In this document: piece after piece, positions 1 through 11,604 of the stretch
How positions within the stretch are numbered: position 1 is the stretch's first letter
Layout: every line of letters starts with the position of its first letter
Assembly (NCBI GenBank): GCA_964036045.1
Contig: OZ038382.1
Location: 108,336,578 to 108,400,577, forward strand
DNA length: 64,000 nucleotides
Origin: Eutreptiella sp. 'Long Island Sound 2002'
Lineage: Eukaryota > Euglenozoa > Euglenophyceae > Eutreptiales > Eutreptiaceae
Reading direction: 5' to 3'
The notes under the pieces: generated by a model
Database searches by the model: none
What the model saw: the letters and a program-made list of their open reading frames with translations, nothing else
Told to the model about the DNA's origin: nothing
Program-made: the position numbers and the translations under genes

Positions 1-527
1 GTGGCGGTGGCGCTGGTAGTGGTGGTGATGGTGCTGCGGGTATGCCCCTAGGATCCCTTGGCGTTCTGATGGGGCTTTGGGGTCGGGCATCGTTTGCAGC
101 GCCTCGGGCCATACGGCGTGGTGGGTAGTGGGGGCGGGTTGGGGGCCGGGCTTAACGGCGACCGCGGTCGAGGGGTCACACGTCCCCGGGTCGGTCTCGC
201 CAGTGGCGGTGCTGGGTGTCGGGGGTGGATCACGGGGCGCTTGGAGATGGGGATCTTGCTGAGGGTTCGGAGGGGGTCGTGTTGGGTGGCCGCCTCTGTG
301 GTGCCGCCTCTCGCCCGGGGAAGGGAGGCTCGGGATGTGGTGGGTGTCGGCTCCTTGCTTGGGTTTGGTTTAGGGTTTGGGTCAGGGCGGGGTTGCTTGT
401 GCTGTCGTCGTACTTTATGTGGTTTTTGAGGCTGTGTGGGCTGGTGTTGGTGATGTTGTTGTTGGTGGTGGTGGTTCTGGTGCTGCTGTTGGAGGTGTTG
501 TTGTTTGGGTTTCGGTTTGGGTTTGGG

Positions 528-1568
528 TCAGGTTTTGGGTTGGGGTCCCGTCCGTGGTTGAGGAGGAACTCGTCTCAGAGGTGCGAGGGCACTGGTGATG
601 GGTGGGGGGGGGCTCGCGGCGTGCTGCCAGGGTGCCTGAGCTGCCTGTGTGGGGGTCGGGGGGCCTCCGGCAGCTTGGCGTGCGGCTGCTTCTTTGGCTT
701 TGGTCGTGGCATTGTGGATGAGGTCGGCGGGGAGGGCGGGGTCTGAGGAGCAGGTGGAGGACGTCGATGAGGATGAGGACGAGGAGGGAGTGGTGGTTTT
801 TGAGAATGTGAGTTGCGCTGCCATGCGGGCGGGTGCGGCGGAGAGGATGGAGGGCATGTCCTCCGGACGCGGGTTGGAGGCAGGTGGCTGGGGGGGCCTG
901 GCTGTGACCTGGCGGCCCGGCGGGCAGATCCGGTCGGCAGCGGTGGGCGAGGGAGGAGCGGGGCTGCGGTCTCCGCCTTCTGGGCTCGGCTGTGCTGGGC
1001 TGCTGCAATGCGCGAGGGCGTGTGGGTTGGTGTCGACAGGGGGGAACAGTTCGCGTGGGCTGCATTCGGGGGCCAGGGGGTTTAGGCCTGGGGTTTCGGG
1101 GGTGTGTGCGGGGGGTTTGTGCGGGTCACTGGGCGTGGTGGGTGTGCCGTGGGGCGTGGGGCTCCCCGCGGCGGGTGTGTGTGGGTTGCTGGGTGTGGAG
1201 GGCGGTGAGGGTTGTTTGGCGGGAGGGTCTGTGGCGGGCGTGTGTGGTTGTTTGGGCGGGTGGGGGAGACCCGTGTCGCAGGGCCCGGGGCCGGCGCGCG
1301 ATGGTTGGCGTGCGTGGGCCACCGGGTGGGGAGTGGGGACGGAGGGGCAGGGATGGGGGTTGTGTGGGAGGTGTGGGGCTTGGGTCGCGTGTGTTGTGTC
1401 CGCTTGCAGCGGCACGCCTGTGTGGTCACTTGTAGGCCTGGCGGTTTGGAGGTGAATCTTGCCGTGTTCTGCGGCCGCGGCAAGGATTTCGCAGATAAAT
1501 GTGCGTATTTGGTGCACCTCCTGGTCAGTGGTGGGAAGAGGGTATTGTAGTGCTGGGCTAAGGTCCAT
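528..1568 (-). pseudogene. Proline-rich ORF of N1
   Basis: This open frame of about 346 codons starts with DQEVHQIRTFICEILAAAAE, a plausible helix. It then becomes a long Pro/Thr/Ala/Ser-rich tail with short serine runs. The equivalent at 10437-11398 keeps similar composition but shorter frames. GC-rich sequence keeps frames open by chance, so only the N-terminal helix is suggestive. It could be a disordered nucleic-acid-binding tail or non-coding 3' sequence. No function is assigned. Confidence 0.25.
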
Positions 1569-1685
1569 GCGGCGTACCCTGTGGATGGCGTGTTATCCCC
1601 AGGGGAGGGGGTGTGGCGGCCTGGGGTGGGGGTCTGTCCGCGTGTCTGGGCCTGTCTCGACTTGTGTGTGGGCGGTGGGGATGGC

Positions 1686-2036
1686 TCAGATCCAGGCCAC
1701 GGCCCCCTGGGACGGCCAGCGGCGCTTGATGCACTGGGTCAGGCAGAGCATGGCGAGTCCCACTTGGTAGCCCGCCCGCCCCGAGGTGATTTGGGCCAGG
1801 GCGCGGGCCGGGGCTTTGTCCCCCGGCTGAAGGACGCCCCTGACCAATTTGTGCGGGATAGTGGGGTCCCCTACTGCCCCTGGTGGAGCGGCCCCTGGGG
1901 CGAGCATGGTGTCCGTTCCTTTAGCAAACCATTGTGGGCTGGGAGATGTTGCTGTGGGGGCCACTACGTAGTAGTGCCCGCGCTCGAGGACTGTACACCA
2001 GACCTCCGGCGGGGGGTGGTCGTTGTCTGTAGGTAG
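1686..2036 (-). pseudogene. Conserved unknown ORF of the N elements, copy 1
   Basis: The minus-strand frame contains WFAKGTDTMLAPGA, then DPTIPHKLVRGVLQPGDKAP and ALAQITSGRAGY. The copy at 11605-11957 has almost the same protein (WLVKGTDTMLSPRA, ALAQITSGRAGYPLGLARL) and keeps the frame despite many base differences. This was therefore probably coding in the parent element. No family is recognised. It lies downstream of the RNase H/zinc region of the same strand, so it is either the end of the long polyprotein or part of a further ORF. Confidence 0.4.
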
Positions 2037-2299
2037 GCAGGGGAAGTCGTCGTCGGGGGTGCGGAGGCTGGCGGCGCGGAGGGCGGTGTCGCGGGTTGGT
2101 GTGGTGGCCTGTTCCCACTGTTCCGGGTGGTTCGAGTCTGCTAGGTGGTCCCTCTCGGCTGGGGCTCGTCGTGGGCGTATGGTCCCTGGACGTGTGACGT
2201 TAGTGTCGGTGTCGTGTGTCAGGGCCTGGCCCCACTCAATGGGGGGGATCCAGACGTGCTGGCCTTGGGCGTGTTGGCAGGCTCGCTGGAGGACGAGGT

Positions 2300-3190
2300 C
2301 TACGATGGCCTCGTGGAGGCTTTTGTCTGGGATGGCTAGGTCCTGGAGGGCTTTGACGGTGAGCCAGGTCCACCTCTCCAGTTGGCGGTACCAGCCCAGG
2401 GGAGTGTCTAAGGCCCTGCATTGGAGGGCTGCTCGGAGGAGGTCGGGGTCGAGGATGGTGGTCGGTGCGAGGGGGGTCTGGGGGGGCTTGGCGGGGTGGG
2501 CTGTCGAGTTCCTGCGCGTCCACGTCGATGTATGGGGGGTCCTGGGCGGGCTTGATTGGGCTGGGCGGCGCCGGGTGGTCCCGTGGGTGAGAGGTGGGCC
2601 TTGGGGTGTCGTTGGTGCTTGTGGCGGGGGGGTCTTGCGGTGGGTGGCATTCTGGGGTGCTCTGGTGGTGTATTGCAGGCCTGCGGACGGAGATGGGGGG
2701 CGTGTGGGGGATGCGGAGCAGGATAGTGGACTTCTGGGTCATGCACAGCAGGGTAATGGATGAGACGCAGCATGTGTTTCTTGGCAGTGGCATTGGTGAG
2801 TTGCTCTGTGTGTGTCAGCAGGAGGTGTTTGCGTTGTACCATCTTGGCCGTCGCTCTGCGGACTGCTTCTAGCTGGAGGTGCGCTGCTGCCCCCATCGGG
2901 CTTTCCGCGTGTTTGGTGAGGTGTTGGTGTAGGTCCTGTGTCACCTTCCCTCTCATAGTGGCTTCCTTGACCAGGGGATCTCTGAAGAGTTGTTCGGTTG
3001 CCTGGTGTGCGTGGCTGTGGGCTGGCCAGCCTTCATGTTGCTGTAGGGCTTCCGGCCGGGACCAGCCCACTAGTGTGCCCCTGCTTCTATGGAGGAGGCA
3101 TATCCTGAAGTGTTCCCAGTCCTTCGGGAGGATGTGGTTGCACGGGCAGCAGGTGTGTTCTTCCGGGACCCAGATGTGCTTGCAGGCGAG
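2300..3190 (-). pseudogene. Zinc-finger-like C-terminal region of N1
   Basis: The minus strand reads LACKHIWVPEEHTCCPCNHI around 3130-3190, a cluster of four cysteines and two histidines. This is followed at 2408-3070 by a helical, basic segment (GKVTQDLHQHLTKHAES, RRATAKMVQRKHLL). It looks like the nucleic-acid-binding tail that follows RNase H in some LINE polyproteins. The corresponding stretch is deleted from the copy at 10003-12742. No exact family is recognised. Confidence 0.4.
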
Positions 3191-3193
3191 CCA

Positions 3194-4050
3194 TCAGGCA
3201 ACCCTGGTGAGGAGTGGTAGTTGCTCTCTGAGGAGCTGGATGCGTCGTTTCTGCAGATTGGCTGGGATGCACGCTCGGCGTAGCGCCGAGTGGTAGAGGG
3301 GGACTGTCAGTTTCCCCTGGAGCTCTTGTACGTGCGCTCGGCTGTCTGTGTCGCCGAGCACGCAGGCGAGATGTTGGATGGGGTTGGGATAATGGTATGC
3401 TCTGTCGTGTGAGGTATAGGGGGCGTCCTCCGGCACCCAGTCCTGGGTGCGATGGGGCTCCGGTTTTGGGGGGTATGTGTTGAGGGTGTGTGTGGTTTCG
3501 GTCGAGGTCAGGCACCTGGAGAGTCGGCAGGTGTGTAGTGCGCTCGTGTACTGCCTGGATGTCAATCTTGCCATTTCCGTATTGGTGCCTGTGGGAATTC
3601 GTGTTTCACGATGTGAAGTTGGACGTAGGGGGGAAGGCTGCGGAGGGCTTTCCAGAGCAGCAGTGCTTGGGTGGCTTTGTGGAGTGGTTGTCTTGCTATG
3701 TGCAGGAGTAGGTGTGTGTCGACAGTGGCGTCCACTACGAACCAGACCCGGACGACGTGCGGGACGTTGGCATGTAGGCTCGCCGGGATTTTGGTGATGG
3801 TGTCGGCCATGGCCTCTAGCTCCCCGAGCGAGGAGGCCCCATAGGTGGTGTGGCCCGTGTGGTGGTCCCTGTGGTAGTGCCCCCCGGTGTGGGTCAGTTG
3901 CAGGGTGGTCCCCCTGCCGATGGGCGTGAGGGCAGATTCGCGTGAGGCGTCGGTGAAGAAGAGCATGTACGCCGGTGATGGCTGTGGGAGGCGGCATGCG
4001 TTCATGGGCAGGTAGGCGTATATGGCAAGGTCCGTAGTGAGACGGGCCAC
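3194..4050 (-). pseudogene. RNase H domain of non-LTR retrotransposon N1
   Basis: An ORF at 3562-4050 reads FFTDASRES near residue 32, then GELEAMADTI near residue 74, then VVDATVDTHLLL. This is the spacing of the D-E-D metal ligands of ribonuclease H. The end of the domain continues in another frame (3194 onward), with VPLYHSALRRACIPANLQKRR downstream, so a frameshift splits the reading frame near 3560. RNase H would remove the RNA strand during target-primed synthesis. The copy at 12240-12540 keeps the first D and the E (ILITDASGES, HRELEAMA), which supports the frame. Confidence 0.65.
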
Positions 4051-4056
4051 CGGGGC

Positions 4057-4940
4057 TCAGGGCTGCAGGATGGGGGTGGCATACACCCCTATTTCTTTGG
4101 GGATGATGCGCTTTGTGCTGGGGGACATGGCTATGAGTCCTTGTTCTGGTTGTCCTTGTCCGAGGTAGGAGTAGATGTAGTGGAGGATGTAGGCCGTGAC
4201 CGGGTTAAGGTCGCGGCATGTGGTCGTTTGTGTTTGCTGTTCTGGTGTGTGGCAGGAGTGGTGGAGCGGATAGTAGGGGTGCTCGTGCTTGCCCGTTCTG
4301 CCTGGTTCGTACATGCTGTGACGGATGGCGTTTCCTGCAGGGTCGTGGCGGGGCCAGGTGGGCGTTGTGGTGAATAGCCACTGGGGTTTGTGGTCCGGGT
4401 TGCACGCCATCGTCAGGTTCCAATCGGTGCGGTGGATCCATGGGGCCACCCATGCCTAGGCCTGTAGCGGCAGGTGGGCTCTAGGCTGGATGTGGTGGTG
4501 TGCTATGAGGTGCAATACGGGACATGGTGTGATGGGTGCCTCGGGGTCACAGGCCCAACATGTGCGTGGCACGCTCTGGGAGTCCTGGGGAACCTCCCGT
4601 AGGTCTTGGGCGGTCATGTGGTGTTTTGATATGCGCCATTTTGCCTCGTGGTGGATCAAGGTGATCTCTGTGGGTTTGGCGTAGTTTGGGGCCAGTAGTA
4701 GGGTTAGCGGTGGGACCGGGCCCGTCACCGGGGGGACGGGTTCGTGTTTCGAGCCGGTGGTTGTGTAGGGCGGTTTCGCTGGGACGGGACAGGGATGTTG
4801 TTTTTGGAAGTCCCGGTAAGCTGCCTTCATGTCTTGGAATCCCGGCAGAGTGTGTCCGCCGCTCGTGCCGTCTGTGTGAGGTACTGGCGGAAGAGGCGGT
4901 ATTTAGGCCATTTGGGAAGTTGTAGGAAGGGGCTGTGTTG
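4057..4940 (-). pseudogene. Retrotransposon C-terminal Cys/His region (N1)
   Basis: Two overlapping reading pieces (4456-4957 and 4057-4449) precede RNase H on the minus strand. They contain a CWACDPEAPITPCP segment followed by LIAHHH, a possible Cys/His metal-binding patch, and then IHRTDWNLTMACNPD. The same protein segment is seen at 47220-47693 with CGACDPDAPTTPWP and LIARHH, and the differences are mostly substitutions rather than frame loss. The segment therefore once coded for protein between the reverse transcriptase and RNase H. Its function is not known. A stop lies before RNase H. Confidence 0.55.
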
Positions 4941-6030
4941 TGGATGGAGAATTTCACATTTCTGGTTCAGACGAGGCCTGCTGTGTGTGGGCGCGCCCTT
5001 CTCGAGGTTCTGCTCGCGTGCGCGTGCTCTGTGATCTTCAATGTGTGCTGATCGTGTCAAAATTCTCCTTAACGTGTGCTAATGGTGTTAGTTCCATCCT
5101 GTTGCCGAAATGGAAGTGAATCGAAAGCTAAGGCAAATCCAGTGGATGATAGAAGGCCCGGAATTGCGATCTGGCTAAACCCTGGTGTGGTGCCTCCGCC
5201 CACACCGGCTGTTGCCCTTGAGGAGACTGGTGTACGTTAATGGACGCATCTGCTTCGTCAGTGCCACGCCTACGTGCATGGGGGATCACCTTGAATCTGG
5301 AGGACCCCTGGTGGAAGTGAAGTGGAAGTGGATGTGGCTGAGACATACCGGAAGGGAGGAAAGTAGCTCGGTTGTTGCTCCGCAAGGCAAAGCAATTCCT
5401 CATTCCTTGGCTTATCATTTGTTTGCTTTGCATGTGTCATGACAGCGTGATCTTCCATGGAATCAACCCGGGTCAATCTTTGGTGATTGAGTGTGTTGAA
5501 CATGTTGTGTTCACGTGCAATGGGTGAACATGCTAAAGGCGGAAAATTGCACTTATGCCCTGGTTGTGAACCTCTAATTTGCCGTCTTACTCCGGTGACC
5601 TTCGGCGATCTCATATCATTGGTCAAACATGGTTGGTGATCCACTATCCTTTTCTTGGCAGCAAGCGATAGGGCATGAGTTCACTTAATTTGGCAATTGG
5701 ATATAGGGACAATCGTCGGTCAAGGTACGGGAATCTCACTCCGTGTGCATGAATGCTCTACTGGGTCATGGCTAGGCGAAACTGTCCCCGCATATGCATG
5801 CTCTCCGGAGAGTGTTTTGGTGAGGTTCTCTACTGGGCCATGGATTCGTTAGGCTCTCCCTCCTGGGCCATGGATTGGTTATGTGGTTCCCCCTGGGCCA
5901 TTGATTGGTTTGGTTAGGTGACAATGCTCTGCGAAGGGGGTTGAAGTAGGTAGGTAGGTGCACTCGGTTGTGGAAAAGCGCCCCATGGTTCCTGCTGGCG
6001 TTGCCGCTGTGACGAACAGGAAGAGGCTCC
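4941..6030. other. Unassigned interval with no recognisable gene
   Basis: Base composition drops to near balanced right after the truncated end of N1. Only short frames are present, with no domain or motif. A small internal repeat lies at 5764-5905. This is probably flanking sequence into which N1 inserted, or the remains of another element. Confidence 0.5.
5764..5905. repeat. Short irregular tandem repeat (CTGGGCCATGGATTGGTT-like)
   Basis: Four related copies of a motif close to CTGGGCCATGGATTGGTT occur in this stretch, each followed by a short pyrimidine-rich spacer. The last copies are about 28 bases apart. No function is evident. Confidence 0.5.
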
Positions 6031-6379
6031 GCGATTGAAGAGGGGAGGCAACTTACATCTCGCTAGACCTGACCGATGGCCCCCAACTAAGCGGTCCCGG
6101 GCAATACTGGCAGGGCTGATCGCCGCGAGCATGACGTACTTGTCTCGCCAGGAGGGTTTGCCCCTTGTGCTTGCGCACGTCCCCTCAGGATCCCAGGGGT
6201 TCACCAGACTTCCTGGTGTATCCCGTTCCCAAGGCATGCATGCATGTTACTGGTACTGGGGCGCAGGCCTTAGGATGCAGCCTAACCCCCGGTCTCCGGA
6301 TCTCGTTTGGCCGGGTCACCTGCATGGCACGGGCTGCCTCAGTGCCCGGGCTAGGAACAGTGGGTTCCCTATTGTCGTA

Positions 6380-7350
6380 TGGTGTTTGTGTTTGGGTCTG
6401 GGTTCCGCGGTGACTCCGCCATTCCTGGCCGGGGTTCAGGGTGCGTGTGCTTGGGCTCGGTTTCCGGCTTTGCCCCAGCATTTCTGGCTGGGTTTCGTGC
6501 TGCGTGCGTTTGAGGTTGGGTTCAGCGGTAACCTCGCCACTCCTGGCTGGGGTCTAGGGTGTGTGTGTCTGGACACGGGTTTTGGGCGCGCTCCGCCTTT
6601 CGTGGTGTGTGTGTGTGGGTTTGGGTTTTGCCTGCACTCCGCCTTTTCTTCGCTCGGGTGTTGGGGCGTGTGGCCTCTTGCGTTCGCCGCGTCCATGTCC
6701 TGCCACCTTCTGGTGGGGCTGCCTGTGGGTTGGGGGGTGTGCAGGGGTTGCCGTGGGTGGGTTTCATCCCCCCCCCTTTTATTTTTTTTTCCGGGCTGCG
6801 GGGGGGCTGTGTGGTTTTCGGCCCTGTCGTGTCCCGGCTTTGTGGTGTTTGCCGCTGCCTGCCCGGTCTTGGGTGTCTTGGTCTCCGTACCCCCTTCCCC
6901 TTTCGTTCGGGCTGCGCCCATGTCTTTTTTTTTCTGCCCGCCACTTCTCTATTGGGGTGTGTGCCGGCGTGTCCAGGGGGTTATTTGCTCTTGTGGGTTG
7001 CTGCTCTCGGCTGGGTGTTGCCAGGTTTGGCAGGGCAGTCCTCCGGTCCTCTTTCCGGGGGCCCCGTGGGTGTCGCCTTCGGTGAGGCCTGGCTGGGAGT
7101 TTCGCCCGCCTCTTGGGGAGTGGGTGCGTGGCTTCGTGGCTGTGTGTCTGTCTCTTGCCACCCCTCTTTTGTCTCGTCTGTGCTGTGTCTTTGTTGCTGT
7201 TGGTGCTTGCGCTTGGCTGGGCCGTGCCCCGGCCCCATGGGTCGGGTGGGTTATGTACACTCTTGGCCTGGTGGCCTTTCCTGTCGGGTTAGGTTCTGGC
7301 TTTGCCGGCGGGGGGGTTGCGCCAGGCGGTGGGTGAGATCCTCTGTTAAG
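6380..7350. repeat. G/T-rich satellite-like tract
   Basis: Long runs of G/T-rich sequence carry recurring phrases such as CACTCCTGGCTGGGG followed by GGTGTGTGTG (around 6410 and 6530) and CTCCGCCTTT (around 6590 and 6640). Long open frames occur on both strands here but only mirror the biased composition. This looks like decayed tandem repeat rather than coding sequence. Confidence 0.5.
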
Positions 7351-7559
7351 GGGGGTGGGGTTTTCCGTGTCCGTCCGCCTTTGTGGTACCGGCTTTAACT
7401 TTCTGGTGGCGGATTGTTTTGGGCGGGCTGTCGCTGTTGTTGCCGGACGTGCAGTGGCCCCTAGCCGGTGAGCGGCGGGTTGGTGGGGCGCTGTCTCACG
7501 GTTATGGGCGCGGTTCGTCCCCGTCTGGGGCGTGCGGTCCCACGGTTTTTGTCCCTTGC

Positions 7560-7865
7560 TTTGGTGCTGTGGTGTGCTGTGATGCGCGGTGCTGTGTCGT
7601 GCCGTGCTCTGCCGTGCTGCGCCCAACCGGTCTGTGCTGTGTGGCGGTTTGCGCTGCTCTGTCGTGCCGTGCCGGGCCGTGTTGTGCCGTGGTGTGTCCT
7701 GCCGTGGCGTAGCTGGATGTGCCGTGCAGTGCCGCGCAACGCCGTGTCGTGTTGTGCTGTGTCCTATCGTGGGGTGCCTTGTTGTGGTGCGGTGCACGGC
7801 GGTGCGCTGTGGTGCGTTGTGGCTTGTTGCCTCGTGCTGTGCCGTGTATCGCTGTGCCATGGTGT
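7560..7865. repeat. Degenerate pentamer-type repeat (GTGCC/GTGCT)
   Basis: About 300 bases are dominated by repeated five-base words GTGCC, GTGCT and GTGTC in tandem, for example CGTGCCGTGCTCTGCCGTGC. Minus-strand translation gives a monotonous Thr/Ala/Arg/His pattern. This is a diverged micro- or minisatellite. Confidence 0.7.
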
Positions 7866-8331
7866 GTGGTGGCCCCTTTCCACTGCTGTTCCGGCGTAGG
7901 GTGGGAGCACCTTGTTTCGCTTGCCCGTTTCGTGGTGCGGGACGCGAGCCGAGGTTATGTGGCTGGCTGGTGGCTGGGGGGCGCGGTTAGGTGTGCTCGT
8001 TTGATCCGTGCTGCGGGGGTCCGGGTGTGCCGTTCAGGTTGGTGGGTCAGGCGGGTGTCCGCGGGGTTGGCTTCCCTGGGGGCCTGTGACTTGGTCTAGT
8101 GTCTTCTGGGGGTCCTTGCCCCTAGTCCGGGGTGTCGCCGCCGTGTTCCCTTCCTCTTCTCGTGCCTGTGCCGTTGCCTATGTGGTGGCCTCTGCTGCTG
8201 CTGCAGCTGTTGCCTGGCGATGAGGGTGTGGTGGCAGGCCGCGCAGCAGTGTTCCTGACGGCTCACTTGGTCAGTGTAGCCCCTCCTCCCCGTGTGGGTG
8301 TGCCCTCCTCCCCCTGTGCGGGGTCCGGTGG

Positions 8332-9979
8332 TCAGTGGGCTTCAGCCAGTGCGGTACGTGCGGCGTCAGGTCTGTGCTTTGGCGGCGCGTCTTGGCGAGC
8401 GTGCGCCTCCGGGGGTCGCGCGGTGTCAGCTGGAGGATGGGGCGTTGCTGGTCCTTCTGTTGTGGCGTGGCCTTCCTGTGTGTGCGCCCTGGTGCCCGTC
8501 GTTGCGCCCTCTTGGTCTGTGCCACGGACCCTGGTCCTTCCCCTTCCTCGCCTGTTGATGGTTTCTTGCCCCCGCGTTGTGTTGTCCTCGATGCCTTGTC
8601 CCTGTGGGCGCCTGCCTGCTACCTTGGGCCTCTCCTCGCCCCCTTGCCGGGGTGTCCTTTCCCTTGCCTTGCCCTTTGCTTGCCCTTGCATTTTCCCTTC
8701 CCGGTGTAAGGGTGGTGTGGTGGGGTGGGGGGCCTGTGGGGCGCCACTGGCCAATGCCTGGGGGTGGGTGGTGTGGAGCCACCGGCGGAGGGTTTCGCGG
8801 GGTGGGTGGGGGCGGAGGCCCTGGACCGCGGCTCGGATGAGGGCTTCCCTCGCGGCCTGCGGCATGACAGCCTCCGGGGCGGCCTGTTGTGGGCTGGCGG
8901 GGGTGGGGATGCGCATTTCCTCGAAGGTGTACACCATGTTCACCCCTTCTCGCCTTCCCGCTCCCCCGGCCCACCTCATCCAGCGGCGGAGCTCCCGCAA
9001 GGCGGGGGCAGACCACCAGGCGAGGTGGGCGGGGCCCTGGGGGGGGAAGGGCTCCGGGCTCGAGGTCCTGGAGCGGCCCCGGCGGGGGCTGGGGGTGAAA
9101 GATGTGTACGGGCGGCGCAGGGAACGGGAAGCGCGGTGCTGTTCGTGGGGGGAGGGGGGCAGGACATAGGACGGTGGTGGCGAGCGTGGCGGCGCCCGGG
9201 GGAGCGAGAACGACGGTGGCGGGGGCTCGGAGTGGAGGATGTGTATGGGTGGTGCGGGGAACGGGAAGCCCGGTGCTGTTCGTGGAGGGAGGGGGACGTG
9301 GACATGGGACGGCGGTGGCGGGCTTGGCGGCACCCAGAGGAGCGGGAGTGGCGATGGCAGGGCCTTTGGGTGGAGGATGTGTATGTGCGGCGCGGGGAAC
9401 GGGAAGCGCGGTGCTGTTCGTGGGGGGAGGGGCATGCGGACATGGGACGGCAGTGGCGTGCATGGCGGCGCCTGGGGGAGCGAGAGCGGTAGGCACGGGA
9501 CCCTCGGGGGTCGTGGCGGCACCACGTGGAGCGGAAGCGGCACGAGTGAGCAGCTGAGGCGCGGTGGCGCTGTGGGGAGCGTGAGAGCCGGGAGCGGCTG
9601 CGCCGCCCGGGGGGGTAGCATGAGCCCCGCCGTTTGCGGGACCAGGCCTCGTCGCGGGGCGAGTGGGGCCAGTCTGGAGTCGTCGGCCGGGCCTGGGGGG
9701 CCCTGCATGGTGCCGCCTGGTACTGGGGGGAGGGGGAAAGTCCCCCAACCTCCGTGGATCTGCAGCATAGGGGTGCGGCGGCGGTGACAGCTGGTGGTTC
9801 CGGTCGAGTGGCTGTCCCGGCTCGGGGCGGGCCTGGGGGGGCCCTTTGGCGTGGACATGGTGGCCGGGCAGATACGGTTCTTGGTATGGGGGGGGCGGCC
9901 CCTGGTTGTAGGCGGGGTAGTGGGGTGGAGCGCCCGGTGGGTGGTGCTGCCATCTAATGCGCTGATGCTGCTCGTGCAC
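8332..9979 (-). CDS. Proline-rich hypothetical protein, possible retroelement ORF
   Basis: Two overlapping minus-strand frames of just over 500 codons cover this stretch. The most protein-like part is the C-terminal third of the 8332-9858 frame. It has a helical segment WMRWAGGAGRREGVNMVYTF, then AAREALIRAAVQGLRP and ETLRRWLHTTHPQA, followed by a basic Gly/Lys/Arg-rich tail (MQGQAKGKARERTPRQ) like a nucleocapsid tail. The N-terminal part is proline-rich and is generated by the 138-bp tandem repeat. It could be an ORF1-type nucleic-acid-binding protein of a GC-rich retroelement, but there is no decisive motif and chance opening by GC bias is possible. Confidence 0.3.
9072..9490. repeat. 138-bp tandem repeat, about three copies
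   Basis: The phrase GGAACGGGAAGC starts at 9121, 9258 and 9396, giving spacings of 137 and 138 bases. Each is followed by GCGGTGCTGTTCGTGG and later by GGAGGATGTGTA. The 138-base unit equals 46 codons, so frames on either strand stay in register from unit to unit. Confidence 0.85.
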
Positions 9980-11604
9980 GGGGGGTTGCGGCCCGGTGGC
10001 GAAGGGTGGTGGGCAGTAGTAGTGGTGGTGGTGGTGGTGGTGATGGTTGGGCAGGGCTTGACAGCGACCGCGATCGACGGGTCACACGTCCCCGGGTCGG
10101 TCTGGCCGGCGGCGGTGGTGGTTTGTGGGGGGTGGATGAGGGAGCGCTTGGAGATGGGGATGTTGACGAGGGTTTGGACGGGGTTGTGTTGGGTGGCCGC
10201 CTCTGTGGTCGCGGCTCTCGCTGCCGGGGGGGGGGGCGCGGGATGTGGTGGGTGTGGGCTCCTTGCTTGGGTTTGGTTTAGGGTTCGGGTCGGGGCGGGG
10301 TTGCTTCTGCTGACGTCGTACTTTATGTGGTTTTTGAGGCTGTGTGGGCTGGTGTTGGGGATGTTGTTGTTGTTGGTGGTGGTTCTGGTGCTGCTGCGGG
10401 CGGTGTTGTTGTTTGGGTTTCGGTTTTGGTTTGGGGTCAGGTTTTGGGTTGGGGTCCCGTCCGAGGTTGTGGAGGACCTCGTCCCGGAGGTGCGAGGGCA
10501 CCGGTGCTGGGTGGCGGGGGGCTCAGGGCGTGCTGCCAGGGTGCCTGGGTTGCCTCTGTGGGGGTCGGGGGGCCTCCGGCAGCTTGGTGTGCAGCTGCTG
10601 CTTTGGCTTTGGTCGTGGCATTGTGGATGAGGTCGGCGGGGAGGGGGGGGTCTAAGGAGGAGGTGGAGGACGTTGATGAGGATGAGGACGAGGAGGAAGT
10701 GGTGGTTTTTGGGGATGTGAGCTGCGCTGCCATGCGGGCGGGTGCGGCGGGGAGAATGGAGGGCATGTCCTCAGGCCGCGGGTTGGGTGCAGGTGGATGG
10801 GGGGGCCTGGCCGTGACGTGGCGGCCCGGCGCGCCGATCCAGTCGGCAGCGGCCGGCGAGGGAGGAGCGGGGCTGCGGTCTCCGCCTTCTGGGCTCGGCT
10901 GTGCTGGGCTCCTGCAATGCGTGAGGGCGTGTGGCTTGGTGTCTACAGGGGGGAACAGTCCGCGCGGGCTGCATTCGGGGGCCGGGGGAGTCAGGCCTGG
11001 GGTTTCGGGGGTGTGTGCGGGGGGCTTGTGCGGGTCACTGGGCGTGGTGGGTGTGCCGTGGGGCGTGGGGCTCCCCGCGGCGGGTGTGTGTGGGTTGCTG
11101 GGTGTGGAGGGCGGTGAGGGTTGTTCGGCAGGAGGGTCTGTGGCGGGCGTTTCTGGTTGTTTGGGCGGGTGGGGGAGGCCCGTGTCGCGGGGCCCGGAGC
11201 TTGCGCGCGATGGTTGGCGTGTGTGGGCCACCGGGTGGGAGTGAGGACGGAGGGGCAGGGGCGGGGGTTGGGTGGGAGGTGTGGGCCTGGGGTCGCGCGT
11301 GTTGTGTCGTAGTATGTGTCCCCTTGCAGCAGCACGCCTGTGTGGTCACTTGTAGGCCGGGCGGTTTGGAGGTGAATCTTGCTGTCTTCTGCGGCCACGG
11401 CAAGGATTTTGCAGATGAGTGTGCGTATTTACTGCACCTCTTGGTCAGTGGTGGGAAGAGGGTACTGTAGTGCTGGGCTGAGGTCCATGTGGCGGACCCT
11501 GTGGATGGCGTGTTATCCGCAGGGGAGGGGATGTTGCGGCCTGGGAAGGGGTTTGTCGGCGTGTCTGGGCCTGTCTTGACTCGTGTGTGGGCGGTGGGGA
11601 TGGC

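Larger units (their letters stand above)
1..4940 (-). mobile_element. Non-LTR retrotransposon copy N1, 5'-truncated
   Basis: This is a GC-rich minus-strand block. Its right part (about 4273-4937) matches 47055-47720, where a longer copy continues into reverse transcriptase and endonuclease. Its parts at 120-2030 and 3745-4273 match the copy at 10010-12742. Homology to the long copy stops abruptly near 4940, so N1 lacks endonuclease and reverse transcriptase. It keeps the 3' half: a Cys/His region, RNase H, a zinc-finger-like segment and proline-rich reading frames. Loss of the 5' part is typical of LINE-type elements. The 3' end lies at or beyond base 1. Frames are broken throughout. Confidence 0.75.

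Noticed and set aside
361-386. GGTTTAGGGTTTGGG-like sequence (also near 10268), possible telomere repeat
   Set aside because: There are only one or two degenerate units within G/T-rich N sequence, repeated because N itself is repeated. It is not a telomeric array.
6035-7336. 433-codon plus-strand frame and several minus-strand frames
   Set aside because: The translation is monotonous Cys/Gly/Val/Leu or Pro/Thr/Arg reflecting G/T-rich repeats. There is no domain, and frames are open on both strands.
6949-7860. 303-codon minus-strand Thr/Ala/Arg/His frame
   Set aside because: It is the translation of the degenerate pentamer repeat.
8725-9492. Plus-strand 255-codon frame with Arg/Trp-rich 46-residue repeats
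   Set aside because: The 138-base repeat keeps every frame open. The minus-strand frame reads more like protein outside the repeat, so the plus frame was not called.
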